From: Erysipelotrichia bacterium
Lineage (GTDB): Bacteria; Bacillota_I; Bacilli_A; Erysipelotrichales; Erysipelotrichaceae
NCBI GenBank assembly: GCA_009916335.1
Contig: SAAR01000020.1
Location: 1 to 21,536 of the forward strand
Direction of reading: 5' to 3'
DNA: 21,536 nt
Part shown: piece by piece, positions 11,022-18,015 of the stretch
Layout: each line of letters opens with the position of its first letter
How positions within the stretch are numbered: position 1 is the first letter of the stretch
Position numbers and translations under genes: made by a program
Notes under the pieces: generated by a model
What the model was told of the DNA's origin: nothing
Database searches by the model: none
Seen by the model: the letters and a program-made list of their open reading frames with translations, nothing else

Positions 11022-12157
11022 TCATTATATAAATCATCATAAACTTGTGAGTCTGTGAAATCAACCATATAGTGATTATCATCTATTTTCTCAAATAAAA
11101 CAGTATCGAAACCTTTTTCTTGTAACAATTCATAAGTTACTAATGTCCTTGGTTTTAATTGCAAAACATCTCGCAACAACCATTTACCTAACGCTTTATT
11201 AGGGTTTGACATAATTGCTTTCCCATTCTCCTGACAAACTTTTGCTTGAATATGTGTGCCATCTGGTAAGCGTAAATCAAAACTCACATCTTGAGGTGGA
11301 AAAAAGTCTTTATTTTGTATTCTCTCTCTATCCTTTTTATTAAAAGGAATATACACCTCATCAGGATTCCTTTTTCTACCTGCTGCATTCCAAATATTTA
11401 AACCACTTTTTTCTTCTACTTTATATCCTTTTTTTGTTTCATTAAATAATTTCAAAGCTAATTTTCTATTTACATTTTTCTTTTCTATCACTTCTAATGT
11501 ATTGTAAACATCAGACATTTTAGGAAATATCATTTCTAAAAACGCAAACGGATCATTTATGATTTTAATTTTTATTTCATCTAGCAATTCTAAATCATCA
11601 AATAACATATATAACGTTGTTTTTGCTTTATTAAAATGATAAGTATGTTTTCCATCAGTAAAGTATATCGTATTCTTTCCATCTTTCTTTGGAATTCGTT
11701 TAATGTTAGGTACATCAATCATATCAAAAGAACATTCCTGAATATTCATTTGATCCTTTTCTCTAATGACAACATGATAGATCATCTGATCTAAACCATA
11801 CATATTTTTTGTTGTTTTAATTCTTGAATTTCTAAATTTCGAAACCATTATAACAAGTTCATCATCAGAAAGTGCATCTAATTCTTTCTTTAATTTCCCA
11901 AATTCTGCTACCTTCTGCATGTTACTACCACTCCAAGTTTTTAGTCCAATTCCAATTTTTCCTTTAGAGGCATCTGCTGAACAATCATGTCGTGATAAAT
12001 TAATTGCATCAAAACTTCTACAAAAACTGTTCTCGTGTGCTCGATAGTACAACATCACTGTTTTACTTTCTGAAAACAGATTTGATAATGATTCAATAAT
12101 AGATAATATGTACTTATATGCTTCCTGCTTTTCTTTTTCCTGTTTCTCGTAGAACAT
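11015..12157 (-). CDS. Probable type II restriction endonuclease with B3-like DNA-binding domain
   Basis: A 380-aa cytosolic protein, likely the cleaving partner of the convergent methyltransferase. The C-terminal part (about residues 250-370) contains NAAGRKRNPDEVYIPF, FDLRLPDG, and MSNPNKALGKWLLRDVL (about 316-332). I recognise this as the NgoFVII/BfiI-type B3-like DNA-binding domain that also occurs as EcoRII-N. The N-terminal half has a helical start, then SFDAINLSRHDCSADASKGK followed by IGIGLKTW. Asp62 and the G-L-K ending at Lys73 could be a divergent PD-(D/E)xK catalytic site with Gly in place of the acidic residue; that is inference. No PLD-type HxK motif is evident, so it does not look like a full NgoFVII. 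GGGAGG precedes the ATG. The gene is intact, and the family call on the C-terminus is more certain than on the nuclease site. Confidence 0.7.
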   Translation of the reverse strand: MFYEKQEKEKQEAYKYILSIIESLSNLFSESKTVMLYYRAHENSFCRSFDAINLSRHDCSADASKGKIGIGLKTWSGSNMQKVAEFGKLKKELDALSDDELVIMVSKFRNSRIKTTKNMYGLDQMIYHVVIREKDQMNIQECSFDMIDVPNIKRIPKKDGKNTIYFTDGKHTYHFNKAKTTLYMLFDDLELLDEIKIKIINDPFAFLEMIFPKMSDVYNTLEVIEKKNVNRKLALKLFNETKKGYKVEEKSGLNIWNAAGRKRNPDEVYIPFNKKDRERIQNKDFFPPQDVSFDLRLPDGTHIQAKVCQENGKAIMSNPNKALGKWLLRDVLQLKPRTLVTYELLQEKGFDTVLFEKIDDNHYMVDFTDSQVYDDLYNEK

Positions 12158-12324
12158 ATTTCCTCCCTGTGCGTATTCACTTTAAAAAGTAATGATTATT
12201 TACAATGCGTATAGTACATCTGCTACGCTTGCTTAAAAATAGCATGAATACACTGTACTCATTCTGATTATTAAGGTATCAACACCTGTCAATAACCTTA
12301 TCTTCTCATACCTATCATCACTCA
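12158..12324. other. Upstream region of the endonuclease gene
   Basis: This region holds the endonuclease ribosome site (GGGAGG) and presumably its promoter, which I cannot place with confidence. It contains TGCGTATAGTACAT (12206-12219), which resembles TGCGTATATATACAT upstream of the methyltransferase (9640-9654). A bulged inverted repeat, AAGGTAT with AT(A)ACCTT, lies near 12273-12300; it lacks a clear T-run, so I do not call it a terminator. Confidence 0.4.
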
Positions 12325-12465
12325 CTAATTATGTTTTTTAAACAACATATCAAAAAAGCTAAATGCAACAAATAGTGAAATTATCCACCAAATGCATTTA
12401 CATGTATATTTTAAAATATAAAAAGTTAAGATGAGCGGCCAAAACAAAAAATAAATAAACCACAT
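12325..12465 (-). CDS. 46-aa two-helix membrane peptide, unknown function
   Basis: This small gene encodes 46 residues beginning MWFIYFLFWPLILTFYIL and ending FFDMLFKKHN. Two hydrophobic stretches (about residues 2-18 and 25-42) are separated by KYTCKC, with two cysteines in the loop and a basic tail, so it is probably a two-helix hairpin membrane protein. AAGGG, overlapping the TAG stop of the gene upstream (12471), lies 8 bases before the ATG; the start follows that stop by 5 bases. This suggests translational coupling to the 257-aa protein. I recognise no family. It could be a small regulatory or toxin-like peptide, but nothing in the sequence decides this. The good ribosome site and operon position are the main evidence that it is real. 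Confidence 0.6.
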   Translation of the reverse strand: MWFIYFLFWPLILTFYILKYTCKCIWWIISLFVAFSFFDMLFKKHN

Positions 12466-12470
12466 ATTTT

Positions 12471-13244
12471 CTACCCTTTCTTTATGAGTTCTAATTTTAA
12501 ACCCAATTCAACTTTCAGTTGTGAATTTTCTTTTAACTCATAATTCATAAAAATAGCACTTAATTCATCTTCTGCATCAAAGAAATGGATGACTACATCA
12601 TCATCTTGATTTTCATAATAATTAAATAATCCAGAACCTTTCACTGCTTTTATATCGTATATTCCTGCTTGATAATCTCTACCCTCATAATAATTACCTG
12701 GTAATAACTCCAATGTATTTTCTGTGTTCATATTCTTTTCCCCTTTTCTATTGCCTTCTTTTATAGAAGTCTTTTGTCCTTGTTCTTTTTGATTCACTAA
12801 CTGTGTTTTCAATGCCATAATCTCATCACATTGTTGCTGAACTTGCAATTGACAAGCGATATAATTTTCATCACGTTCTAAAAAACGTCCGACTAAAAAT
12901 TCTTGGTGTTTTCCAGCACTTACAATCACTAGTTTAACGTCAATCACATTCACTTTGTGTTCTATGGATTGATCCTCTACCCCCATTAACCAACCAGCAG
13001 GATTATCCATCATATCTTGATAAGCATACCCTTTAAAGAAATCATAATCAGCACCAAACTCAGTATCTGTGGCAACTGTATATAAACTTGTTTCCATATA
13101 AGCATCTTGTAGCTGCAATAAAGGAAATTGATAAAAATTCACTTTCAATTGATCCTTCTCGACACTAATAGATACGTTTTTATACCCTAACTGTTTATTA
13201 ATTTTATTGTTTCTTTTTTCGTTTTTTGATTTAAATAGTCCCAT
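12471..13244 (-). CDS. Hypothetical cytosolic protein with a C-terminal beta-rich domain
   Basis: A 257-aa protein of unknown function with no signal peptide or membrane helix. Residues 1-18 are strongly basic (KSKNEKRNNK). Residues 20-130 are a mixed alpha/beta region containing DYDFFKGYAYQDMM and NPAGWLMG. A short coiled-coil-like segment follows (QVQQQCDEIMALKTQLVNQ), then a polar linker rich in Lys, Gln and Glu. The last roughly 80 residues form a domain with GNYYEGRDYQAGIYDIKAVK, a pattern seen in small beta-sandwich domains of many Firmicutes hypothetical proteins (YxxGxDxxAGxYDI). GAGAG-type ribosome sequence precedes the ATG. An internal ATG at 12731 has its own GGGG site and could yield the C-terminal domain alone. 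It is followed by, and probably coupled to, the 46-aa membrane peptide. Confidence 0.75.
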   Translation of the reverse strand: MGLFKSKNEKRNNKINKQLGYKNVSISVEKDQLKVNFYQFPLLQLQDAYMETSLYTVATDTEFGADYDFFKGYAYQDMMDNPAGWLMGVEDQSIEHKVNVIDVKLVIVSAGKHQEFLVGRFLERDENYIACQLQVQQQCDEIMALKTQLVNQKEQGQKTSIKEGNRKGEKNMNTENTLELLPGNYYEGRDYQAGIYDIKAVKGSGLFNYYENQDDDVVIHFFDAEDELSAIFMNYELKENSQLKVELGLKLELIKKG

Positions 13245-13411
13245 TTTTTCTTCTCTCTTTCTTCTAATATCAAAATTAGATGAAAATAAACAATACCTTT
13301 TAATACCTCTATGATTATTTGCCCAAGCTCCAAATTATTAATAAAACCTTACTTTTTTTATTTTCACATTAACTATTTTTTTGAAAAGGTTTTCTAGTCT
13401 TTAATATAATT

Positions 13412-13417
13412 ATTATA
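13412..13417 (-). promoter_or_regulatory. Possible -10 element for the 257-aa protein gene
   Basis: The minus strand carries a perfect TATAAT here, about 170 bases before the gene start at 13244. A matching -35 would fall inside the ABC operon terminator and is poor (TTTCCT at 17 bp). The call is weak. Confidence 0.25.
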
Positions 13418-13427
13418 GTACGAATCT

Positions 13428-13462
13428 AAAAAAAAGGAAATATACATATGTGTATATCTCCT
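13428..13462 (-). terminator. Terminator of the sugar ABC operon
   Basis: On the minus strand an 11-bp stem with one G-U pair (13452-13462 with 13435-13445) and a 6-base loop is followed directly by a run of eight T (13428-13435). It lies 13 bases after the stop of the ATPase gene and closes the operon. Confidence 0.9.
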
Positions 13463-13474
13463 ATTTAGAATCGC

Positions 13475-14566
13475 TTAAACAATCTTTTTCTCTGTTTCTG
13501 GATCAAAGAAGTGAATCTTACTTAAATCAAAAGTCAAATCTACACTATCATGTGCTTTTACTTCTAAACGAGCAGATACTTTCGCACTCATTGGTTGTCC
13601 TGCAACTTTTCCATGCAAGATGTATTCATGCCCTAATAATTCACTCACTTCTACAGCAAAGTTGAAATGTGCATCAGGATATGTATCCGCAACGATTCCT
13701 TCACCATGTAAATCTTCAGGACGAATACCCATCACCACTTTTTTCCCTTCATATGCTTTCATATCATCATGGAACATTTCAGGTACTTTAATCAAATTAC
13801 CATTTAAATCAAAACCATGGTCATGATATGTTCCATATAAGAAATTCGTAGCTGGTGCTCCTACAAAGCTTGCCACAAACATATTCGCTGGATTATTGTA
13901 AATTTCACTAGGTGTTCCTATCTGTTGGATATACCCACCCTTCATTACAACAATACGGCTTGCCATTGTCATCGCTTCTGTTTGATCATGTGTTACATAG
14001 ATGGTAGTTGCCCCAATACGCTCATGTAATTTAATAATTTCTGAACGCATCTGTACTCGTAGTTTCGCATCTAAGTTACTCAATGGTTCATCCATTAAGA
14101 ATACTTTTGCATTTCTAACGATTGCTCTACCTAAAGCAACACGCTGTCTTTGTCCACCTGATAATGCTTTTGGTTTACGATCTAAATATTGCTCAATTTC
14201 TAAAATTTTAGCCGCATCTTTCACACGACGATCAATTTCTTCTTTTGCTGTTTTTTTAATTTTTAAACCGAATGCCATATTATCATAAACACTCATATGT
14301 GGATATAAAGCATAGGATTGGAAAACCATTGCAATATCACGATCTTTAGGAGCAATATCATTAACTAATTTATCGTCAATGTATAATTCTCCACTAGTAA
14401 TGTCCTCTAATCCTGCAATCATACGCAATGTTGTACTTTTTCCACACCCACTAGGTCCTACAAAGACAATAAACTCTTTATCTTTGATTTCTAAATTGAA
14501 ATCAAATACTGCCTGTACATTATTATCATATATTTTATTTATATTCTTAAGTAACAAATTCGCCAT
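13475..14566 (-). CDS. Carbohydrate ABC importer ATPase (MsmK/UgpC/MalK type)
   Basis: This is the cytosolic ATPase that energises sugar import through the two permeases encoded upstream. The 363-aa protein has Walker A GPSGCGKST, Q-loop MVFQSYALYPHMSV, signature LSGGQRQRVALGRA, Walker B VFLMDEPLSNLDAKLR and switch HDQTEAMTMA, all intact. The last roughly 120 residues form the MOBE/OB-type regulatory domain (VMGIRPEDLHGEG). Many Firmicutes use one such ATPase for several importers; here it sits inside an importer operon, as its last gene. TAGGAGGG, whose TAG ends the upstream 55-aa peptide gene, is the ribosome site 5 bases before the ATG, so translation is probably coupled. A terminator follows immediately. 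Confidence 0.95.
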   Translation of the reverse strand: MANLLLKNINKIYDNNVQAVFDFNLEIKDKEFIVFVGPSGCGKSTTLRMIAGLEDITSGELYIDDKLVNDIAPKDRDIAMVFQSYALYPHMSVYDNMAFGLKIKKTAKEEIDRRVKDAAKILEIEQYLDRKPKALSGGQRQRVALGRAIVRNAKVFLMDEPLSNLDAKLRVQMRSEIIKLHERIGATTIYVTHDQTEAMTMASRIVVMKGGYIQQIGTPSEIYNNPANMFVASFVGAPATNFLYGTYHDHGFDLNGNLIKVPEMFHDDMKAYEGKKVVMGIRPEDLHGEGIVADTYPDAHFNFAVEVSELLGHEYILHGKVAGQPMSAKVSARLEVKAHDSVDLTFDLSKIHFFDPETEKKIV

Positions 14567-14575
14567 AATTCCCTC

Positions 14576-14743
14576 CTACTTATATCTTTTGTTATAGGCA
14601 AACAAAACGCCAATAATACCAGCTAACCCAACTAGCTCTGTAATCAAACCAGGATACCCAACATTTTTTTGACCGACAAAGATCAAGACGATGGATACAA
14701 TAAAGACAGTAGCCATAATTATATTTTTTACTGTGTTATTCAT
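14576..14743 (-). CDS. 55-aa membrane peptide in the ABC operon (DUF6903-like)
   Basis: A small gene between the second permease and the ATPase. The 55-aa product begins MNNTVKNIIM and has two predicted helices (ATVFIVSIVLIFVG and LVGLAGIIGVLFAY). They are joined by the short turn QKNVGYPGL, and the tail is basic (NKRYK). From memory this matches DUF6903, small proteins found beside Firmicutes sugar ABC permeases; I could not check that. GGGTGGTG at the end of the permease gene is the ribosome site. Its TAG stop is part of the AGGAGGG site of the ATPase gene. The position, between permease and ATPase, suggests a membrane accessory subunit or assembly factor of the importer, which is inference. 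Confidence 0.8.
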   Translation of the reverse strand: MNNTVKNIIMATVFIVSIVLIFVGQKNVGYPGLITELVGLAGIIGVLFAYNKRYK

Positions 14744-14758
14744 ATAATTTCACCACCC

Positions 14759-15646
14759 TTAATCTTTCAATCCGCCCAATGTCATACCCTGCGTTAATTT
14801 TTTCTGTACCATAATATACAGAATTAAAGTAGGAAGCATAACAATGACAAGTCCTGCATACATCATTCCATATTCCGCTTTTCCTCTTGATGCCTGCATT
14901 AAGTTCATCAAACCAACAGGTAATGTTTTACTAGCTCCTGGCATCAGTGTTAAAGCGATGATATATTCATTCCAAAACGACAAGAAATTAAATAAAATAA
15001 TGGTAATAATACTTGGTTTAGCCATTGGTATCATTACTTTAATCATTGTTTTAAAATAACCACAACCATCAATCAAAGCAGCTTCTTCATACGCTGATGG
15101 TAATGTTTTAAAATACCCACTAAGTAAATATACGGTGAATGGAATTGCCGTAGAAGCATAAACGACAGCCAATACTACAATATTATTTAAGAATAGTTCC
15201 CCACCAAATAAATCATAAATTACATTATCCCAATCCAATAACATCAAGAAAATTGGTACAACAATATAATTTACATTAATAAACAATCCTGCCATCATTA
15301 ATGTATTTAAAAATTTTCTACCCTTGAATTTAAAACGTGCCAACACATAAGAAGCAGGTAAAGCGACAACTAACAAAATTAATAACCCCAATGCTGTGGC
15401 AATAATAGAATTTAAAAAATACTCAGCCATATTTGCTTTTTCAAAAGCATCAATAAAATTTTGAATATGTACACCTAGCGGCATTGCCCAAGGACTACCA
15501 TAAAATTCTGAATTTTGTTTGATGGAAGCTAGAAATACCCAGCCAACTGGAATAATGATGGAAATTGCTAAAGTAATTAAAGCAACATAAATAAATATTT
15601 TATATAAACGATCTCCATGATCCTTTTTTTCTTTCTTTTGACTCAT
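14759..15646 (-). CDS. Carbohydrate ABC importer permease (MalG/UgpE type)
   Basis: Inner-membrane permease subunit that forms the channel with the neighbouring permease. Six hydrophobic segments are visible, the first at IFIYVALITLAISIIIPVGW. The C-terminal EAA loop reads YEEAALIDGCGYFKTMIKVMIPMAKPS and contacts the ATPase; the end KLTQGMTLGGLKD is typical of the MalG group. The frame opens at 15655 with GTG, but AGGAGG overlaps that codon, and the ATG at 15652 is only 2 bases from the site. The ATG at 15646 (MSQKKEKKDHG) is 8 bases away and is the best start, giving 295 aa. The TAG of the upstream permease forms part of this ribosome site (TAGGAGG). Confidence 0.93.
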   Translation of the reverse strand: MSQKKEKKDHGDRLYKIFIYVALITLAISIIIPVGWVFLASIKQNSEFYGSPWAMPLGVHIQNFIDAFEKANMAEYFLNSIIATALGLLILLVVALPASYVLARFKFKGRKFLNTLMMAGLFINVNYIVVPIFLMLLDWDNVIYDLFGGELFLNNIVVLAVVYASTAIPFTVYLLSGYFKTLPSAYEEAALIDGCGYFKTMIKVMIPMAKPSIITIILFNFLSFWNEYIIALTLMPGASKTLPVGLMNLMQASRGKAEYGMMYAGLVIVMLPTLILYIMVQKKLTQGMTLGGLKD

Positions 15647-15658
15647 ATCCATCACCTC

Positions 15659-16552
15659 CTAAAATTCTAGAACATCACGTTCTGTTGCTTTATTAACTAA
15701 TGCACTTAATATAAATGAGAAAATAAAGACAACAACACCAATCGCCATTCCATATCCATAGGAAGCATTATTATACGCCTGTTTATACATATAACTCAAT
15801 AGTGTTTCTCCACTTCCGCCAGGTCCACTACCAAATACTTTAATAAATAGGAAACTTAAATTAATACAGCTGATAATAAAGAATGTTAATGTAGTTCTTA
15901 TATTATCCCATACAAGTGGTAATGTGATTGAGAAAAACTGTCTTATTTTTCCTGCTCCTTCTAAAGCAGAAGCCTCATATAGATGTTCAGGAATAGAACT
16001 CATACTAGCCATATACATAACCATATAATAACCAATTCCTTGCCAAATCATTGCTCCAGCAATCGAATACAAGAAGGTTCCTTCATCACCTAAGAATTTA
16101 ATGGTTTGCCAACCTTCACCATTAAATAATGATAGAATCGAATTAATTAAACCATTTTCAGATGGATCATAAATAGCTGTAAAAATAGAAGCGATAACGA
16201 CAACCGACAAAATGTTTGGTATATAAAATATAATTCTAAAGAAATTTTGTCCCTTAATCTTTTCCCTAACTAATATACTAGCAAATAGAATTGCTAATGC
16301 CAATGTAACAATGGTTACAATAGCGATAATGAATACGGTATTCTGTGCTGCTCTTACAAAATTTGGATCTTGAAATGAAATCGAAAAATTATTGAATCCA
16401 ACAAACTCTTTGTTTGCTGATAATCCACCCCATTTTAGTGATGACATCCAAAACACATTTAGTGTTGGCAAAATCATAAACACTGTAAATAGAAGAATTG
16501 CAGGAGTCAGACAGATAATGATAAATCTTCTTCTTTCCTTTTTCTTGTTCAT
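15659..16552 (-). CDS. Carbohydrate ABC importer permease (MalF/UgpA type)
   Basis: Partner permease of the importer, 297 aa. A basic N-terminus (MNKKKERRR) precedes the first helix (FIIICLTPAILLFTVFMILP). A periplasm-side segment with WGGLSANKEFVGFNNF follows, typical of family 1 sugar permeases, then five more helices. The EAA motif is LYEASALEGAGKIRQFFSITLPL. It ends with a helix and ATERDVLEF. The ribosome site is weak: the only G-rich stretch is TTGGGG before the ATG. It lies downstream of a strong intergenic hairpin, so it is likely made at lower level than the binding protein. The stop is part of the ribosome site of the next permease. Confidence 0.94.
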   Translation of the reverse strand: MNKKKERRRFIIICLTPAILLFTVFMILPTLNVFWMSSLKWGGLSANKEFVGFNNFSISFQDPNFVRAAQNTVFIIAIVTIVTLALAILFASILVREKIKGQNFFRIIFYIPNILSVVVIASIFTAIYDPSENGLINSILSLFNGEGWQTIKFLGDEGTFLYSIAGAMIWQGIGYYMVMYMASMSSIPEHLYEASALEGAGKIRQFFSITLPLVWDNIRTTLTFFIISCINLSFLFIKVFGSGPGGSGETLLSYMYKQAYNNASYGYGMAIGVVVFIFSFILSALVNKATERDVLEF

Positions 16553-16575
16553 AAATGTACCCCAACTCTTTTTTT

Positions 16576-16606
16576 AAAATAGCGGTGCTTTCGCCACCGC
16601 TATTTT
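16576..16606 (-). terminator. Intergenic hairpin between binding-protein and permease genes
   Basis: A perfect 12-bp inverted repeat AAAATAGCGGTG / CACCGCTATTTT with a 7-base loop, located 32 bases after the binding-protein stop. On the minus transcript the stem ends in UUUU but is then followed by a run of A, so it is a poor classic terminator. It may act as partial terminator or as an mRNA-stabilising hairpin that raises binding-protein output. Confidence 0.65.
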
Positions 16607-16638
16607 ACATTTCTTATTAATTATACACGATTTATGAC

Positions 16639-17949
16639 TTATTTGTCATATTTCTTAACAGCTTCAATAACTGCATTGTACCAGTCATCTACACTCTTAG
16701 TTTTATTAACAACTTCATTTACTGTGTTATATAAAATACCTTCAGCACTTGTTAAATCAACACCTTCAATTGCTTCAGTAGCAGCGAATCCAACTGCGTT
16801 AGCTTTTGCTCCATTGTCATATACACTGTAGTAAAGCTTATTAGCATCTTTGTCATCCATCATACTAGAAGCCGTTTTGATAGGCATAACCGCTCCACCA
16901 TTTTCGTAGAAAATTTTAGCAGCTTCATCAGAGTAACAGAATGCGATGAATTTTTTAGCTAAGTCAGCATTTTTTGCTTTGCTAGGTACCCACATTTGTT
17001 CTGTGAATGTAGTTGAATAAGCATCTCCATCAGCACTTACTTTAGGTAATGCTGTGAATCCCCATTCAAATCCATCAGCTCTTGGAGCTTCTTCCATTTC
17101 ACCTGGTAACCAAGTTCCATTAGGAACAAATAATGCTTTATTGTCTAAGATTAATTGTTGGTTTTTAGTAAATCCTTCTTTGTTCGCATTCGCAACTGTG
17201 TTTGCTTCTGTGTAATTCGCTAATTTACCAACGATTTCAAATGCTTGTTTTACTTCTGGTAAAGCCCAAGCTTCTGAATCATAGTTCATTAATTTAGCAT
17301 ATACTTCTGGTCCTGCTGTTTCGTTTAACAATGCAGAGAAGAATGCGTCAAAGTAACCTGTTGTTGGGTATGTAAATAATGCAATACCTTCCGCAGCAGC
17401 TTTATCACCTAAAGCCCACATTTCATCCCAAGTTGTTGGTACTTCCCAACCTTTTTCTTTAAATAATCCAGCGTTGTAGAATAATCCACATGGTCCATAG
17501 TTAATTGGAGCTAAGTATAATTTTCCATCTGCATATGGACTAGCAGTTAATGATTCTGTCATACCACCGATTAATTTATCAGCAACTGTTGTATCTTCAC
17601 TACCAGCTTTTTCTTTTAATACATCACTAATATCAAGAATTTGTTTTTCACTAACCATTGTGTCAGTTAATCCACCTTCAGCACCAATTGATAAGTAAAC
17701 TAAATCTGGTACATCTTTTCCTGATGTTAATACTGGACGTAATGTATCAGCAATGTTTTTTTCCATTGTTAATTCCACATCAACGTCATTTGCCTTTTTA
17801 AATGCCTCTACTACTTTCTCCCAGCCTTTAGTGCCGTATCCACCATTTAGACCAGAGATTTTTAAGTCAGCTTCTTTTTTACCACTACCACATGCGGCAA
17901 GTGATAACGCCATGAAACTAACCAAAGCTAATGATAATAACTTTTTCAT
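16639..17949 (-). CDS. Sugar-binding lipoprotein of the ABC importer (solute-binding family 1)
   Basis: Extracellular substrate-capturing subunit anchored by lipid. The signal peptide MKKLLSLALVSFMALSLAAC ends in the lipobox LAAC with Cys20 as the lipidated residue. The mature protein begins with a short Gly/Ser/Lys linker, then LKISGLNGGYG. It shows family 1 features: VVEAFKKANDVDVELTM, LTSGKDVPDL, and a hinge region with TWDEMWALGDKAA. Length 436 aa is typical. GAGGAGGA precedes the ATG, and the gene is first in the operon behind a cre-overlapped promoter. The substrate is not evident from sequence. The type resembles N-acetylhexosamine or chitobiose binders such as NgcE, and a galacto-N-biose phosphorylase fragment lies 2.6 kb away, so an amino-sugar disaccharide is my best guess. 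Confidence 0.93.
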   Translation of the reverse strand: MKKLLSLALVSFMALSLAACGSGKKEADLKISGLNGGYGTKGWEKVVEAFKKANDVDVELTMEKNIADTLRPVLTSGKDVPDLVYLSIGAEGGLTDTMVSEKQILDISDVLKEKAGSEDTTVADKLIGGMTESLTASPYADGKLYLAPINYGPCGLFYNAGLFKEKGWEVPTTWDEMWALGDKAAAEGIALFTYPTTGYFDAFFSALLNETAGPEVYAKLMNYDSEAWALPEVKQAFEIVGKLANYTEANTVANANKEGFTKNQQLILDNKALFVPNGTWLPGEMEEAPRADGFEWGFTALPKVSADGDAYSTTFTEQMWVPSKAKNADLAKKFIAFCYSDEAAKIFYENGGAVMPIKTASSMMDDKDANKLYYSVYDNGAKANAVGFAATEAIEGVDLTSAEGILYNTVNEVVNKTKSVDDWYNAVIEAVKKYDK

Positions 17950-17986
17950 ATTGTCCTCCTCGTTATCTCACATCTCTTACGGTTTA

Positions 17987-18015
17987 ATCATATAACATAG
18001 TAAACGCTTTCACAA
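17987..18015 (-). promoter_or_regulatory. Promoter of the sugar ABC operon
   Basis: The minus strand has TTGTGA (18010-18015), 17 bp, TATGAT (17987-17992). An A-run (about 18022-18030) just upstream could act as UP element. Predicted transcription start is about 17980, a 30-nt leader before the binding-protein gene. Confidence 0.6.
17999..18012 (-). promoter_or_regulatory. Catabolite-responsive element (cre) over the ABC promoter
   Basis: TGAAAGCGTTTACT on the minus strand matches the CcpA operator pattern TGWAANCGNTNWCA at 13 of 14 positions; only the last base differs. It overlaps the -35 hexamer and spacer of the proposed promoter, a position expected to give glucose repression through CcpA. 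Confidence 0.8.

Noticed and set aside
13381..13467. Plus-strand TTGAAA-18-TATAAT (13381-13410) followed by AGGA and an ATG, suggesting a small gene or RNA.
   Set aside because: The frame after that ATG ends after six codons, and the following hairpin is the minus-strand ABC terminator; in AT-rich DNA such promoter matches are common.
13450..13665. 71-codon plus-strand frame opposite the ATPase C-terminus.
   Set aside because: It is antisense to a conserved coding region and starts in the terminator hairpin.
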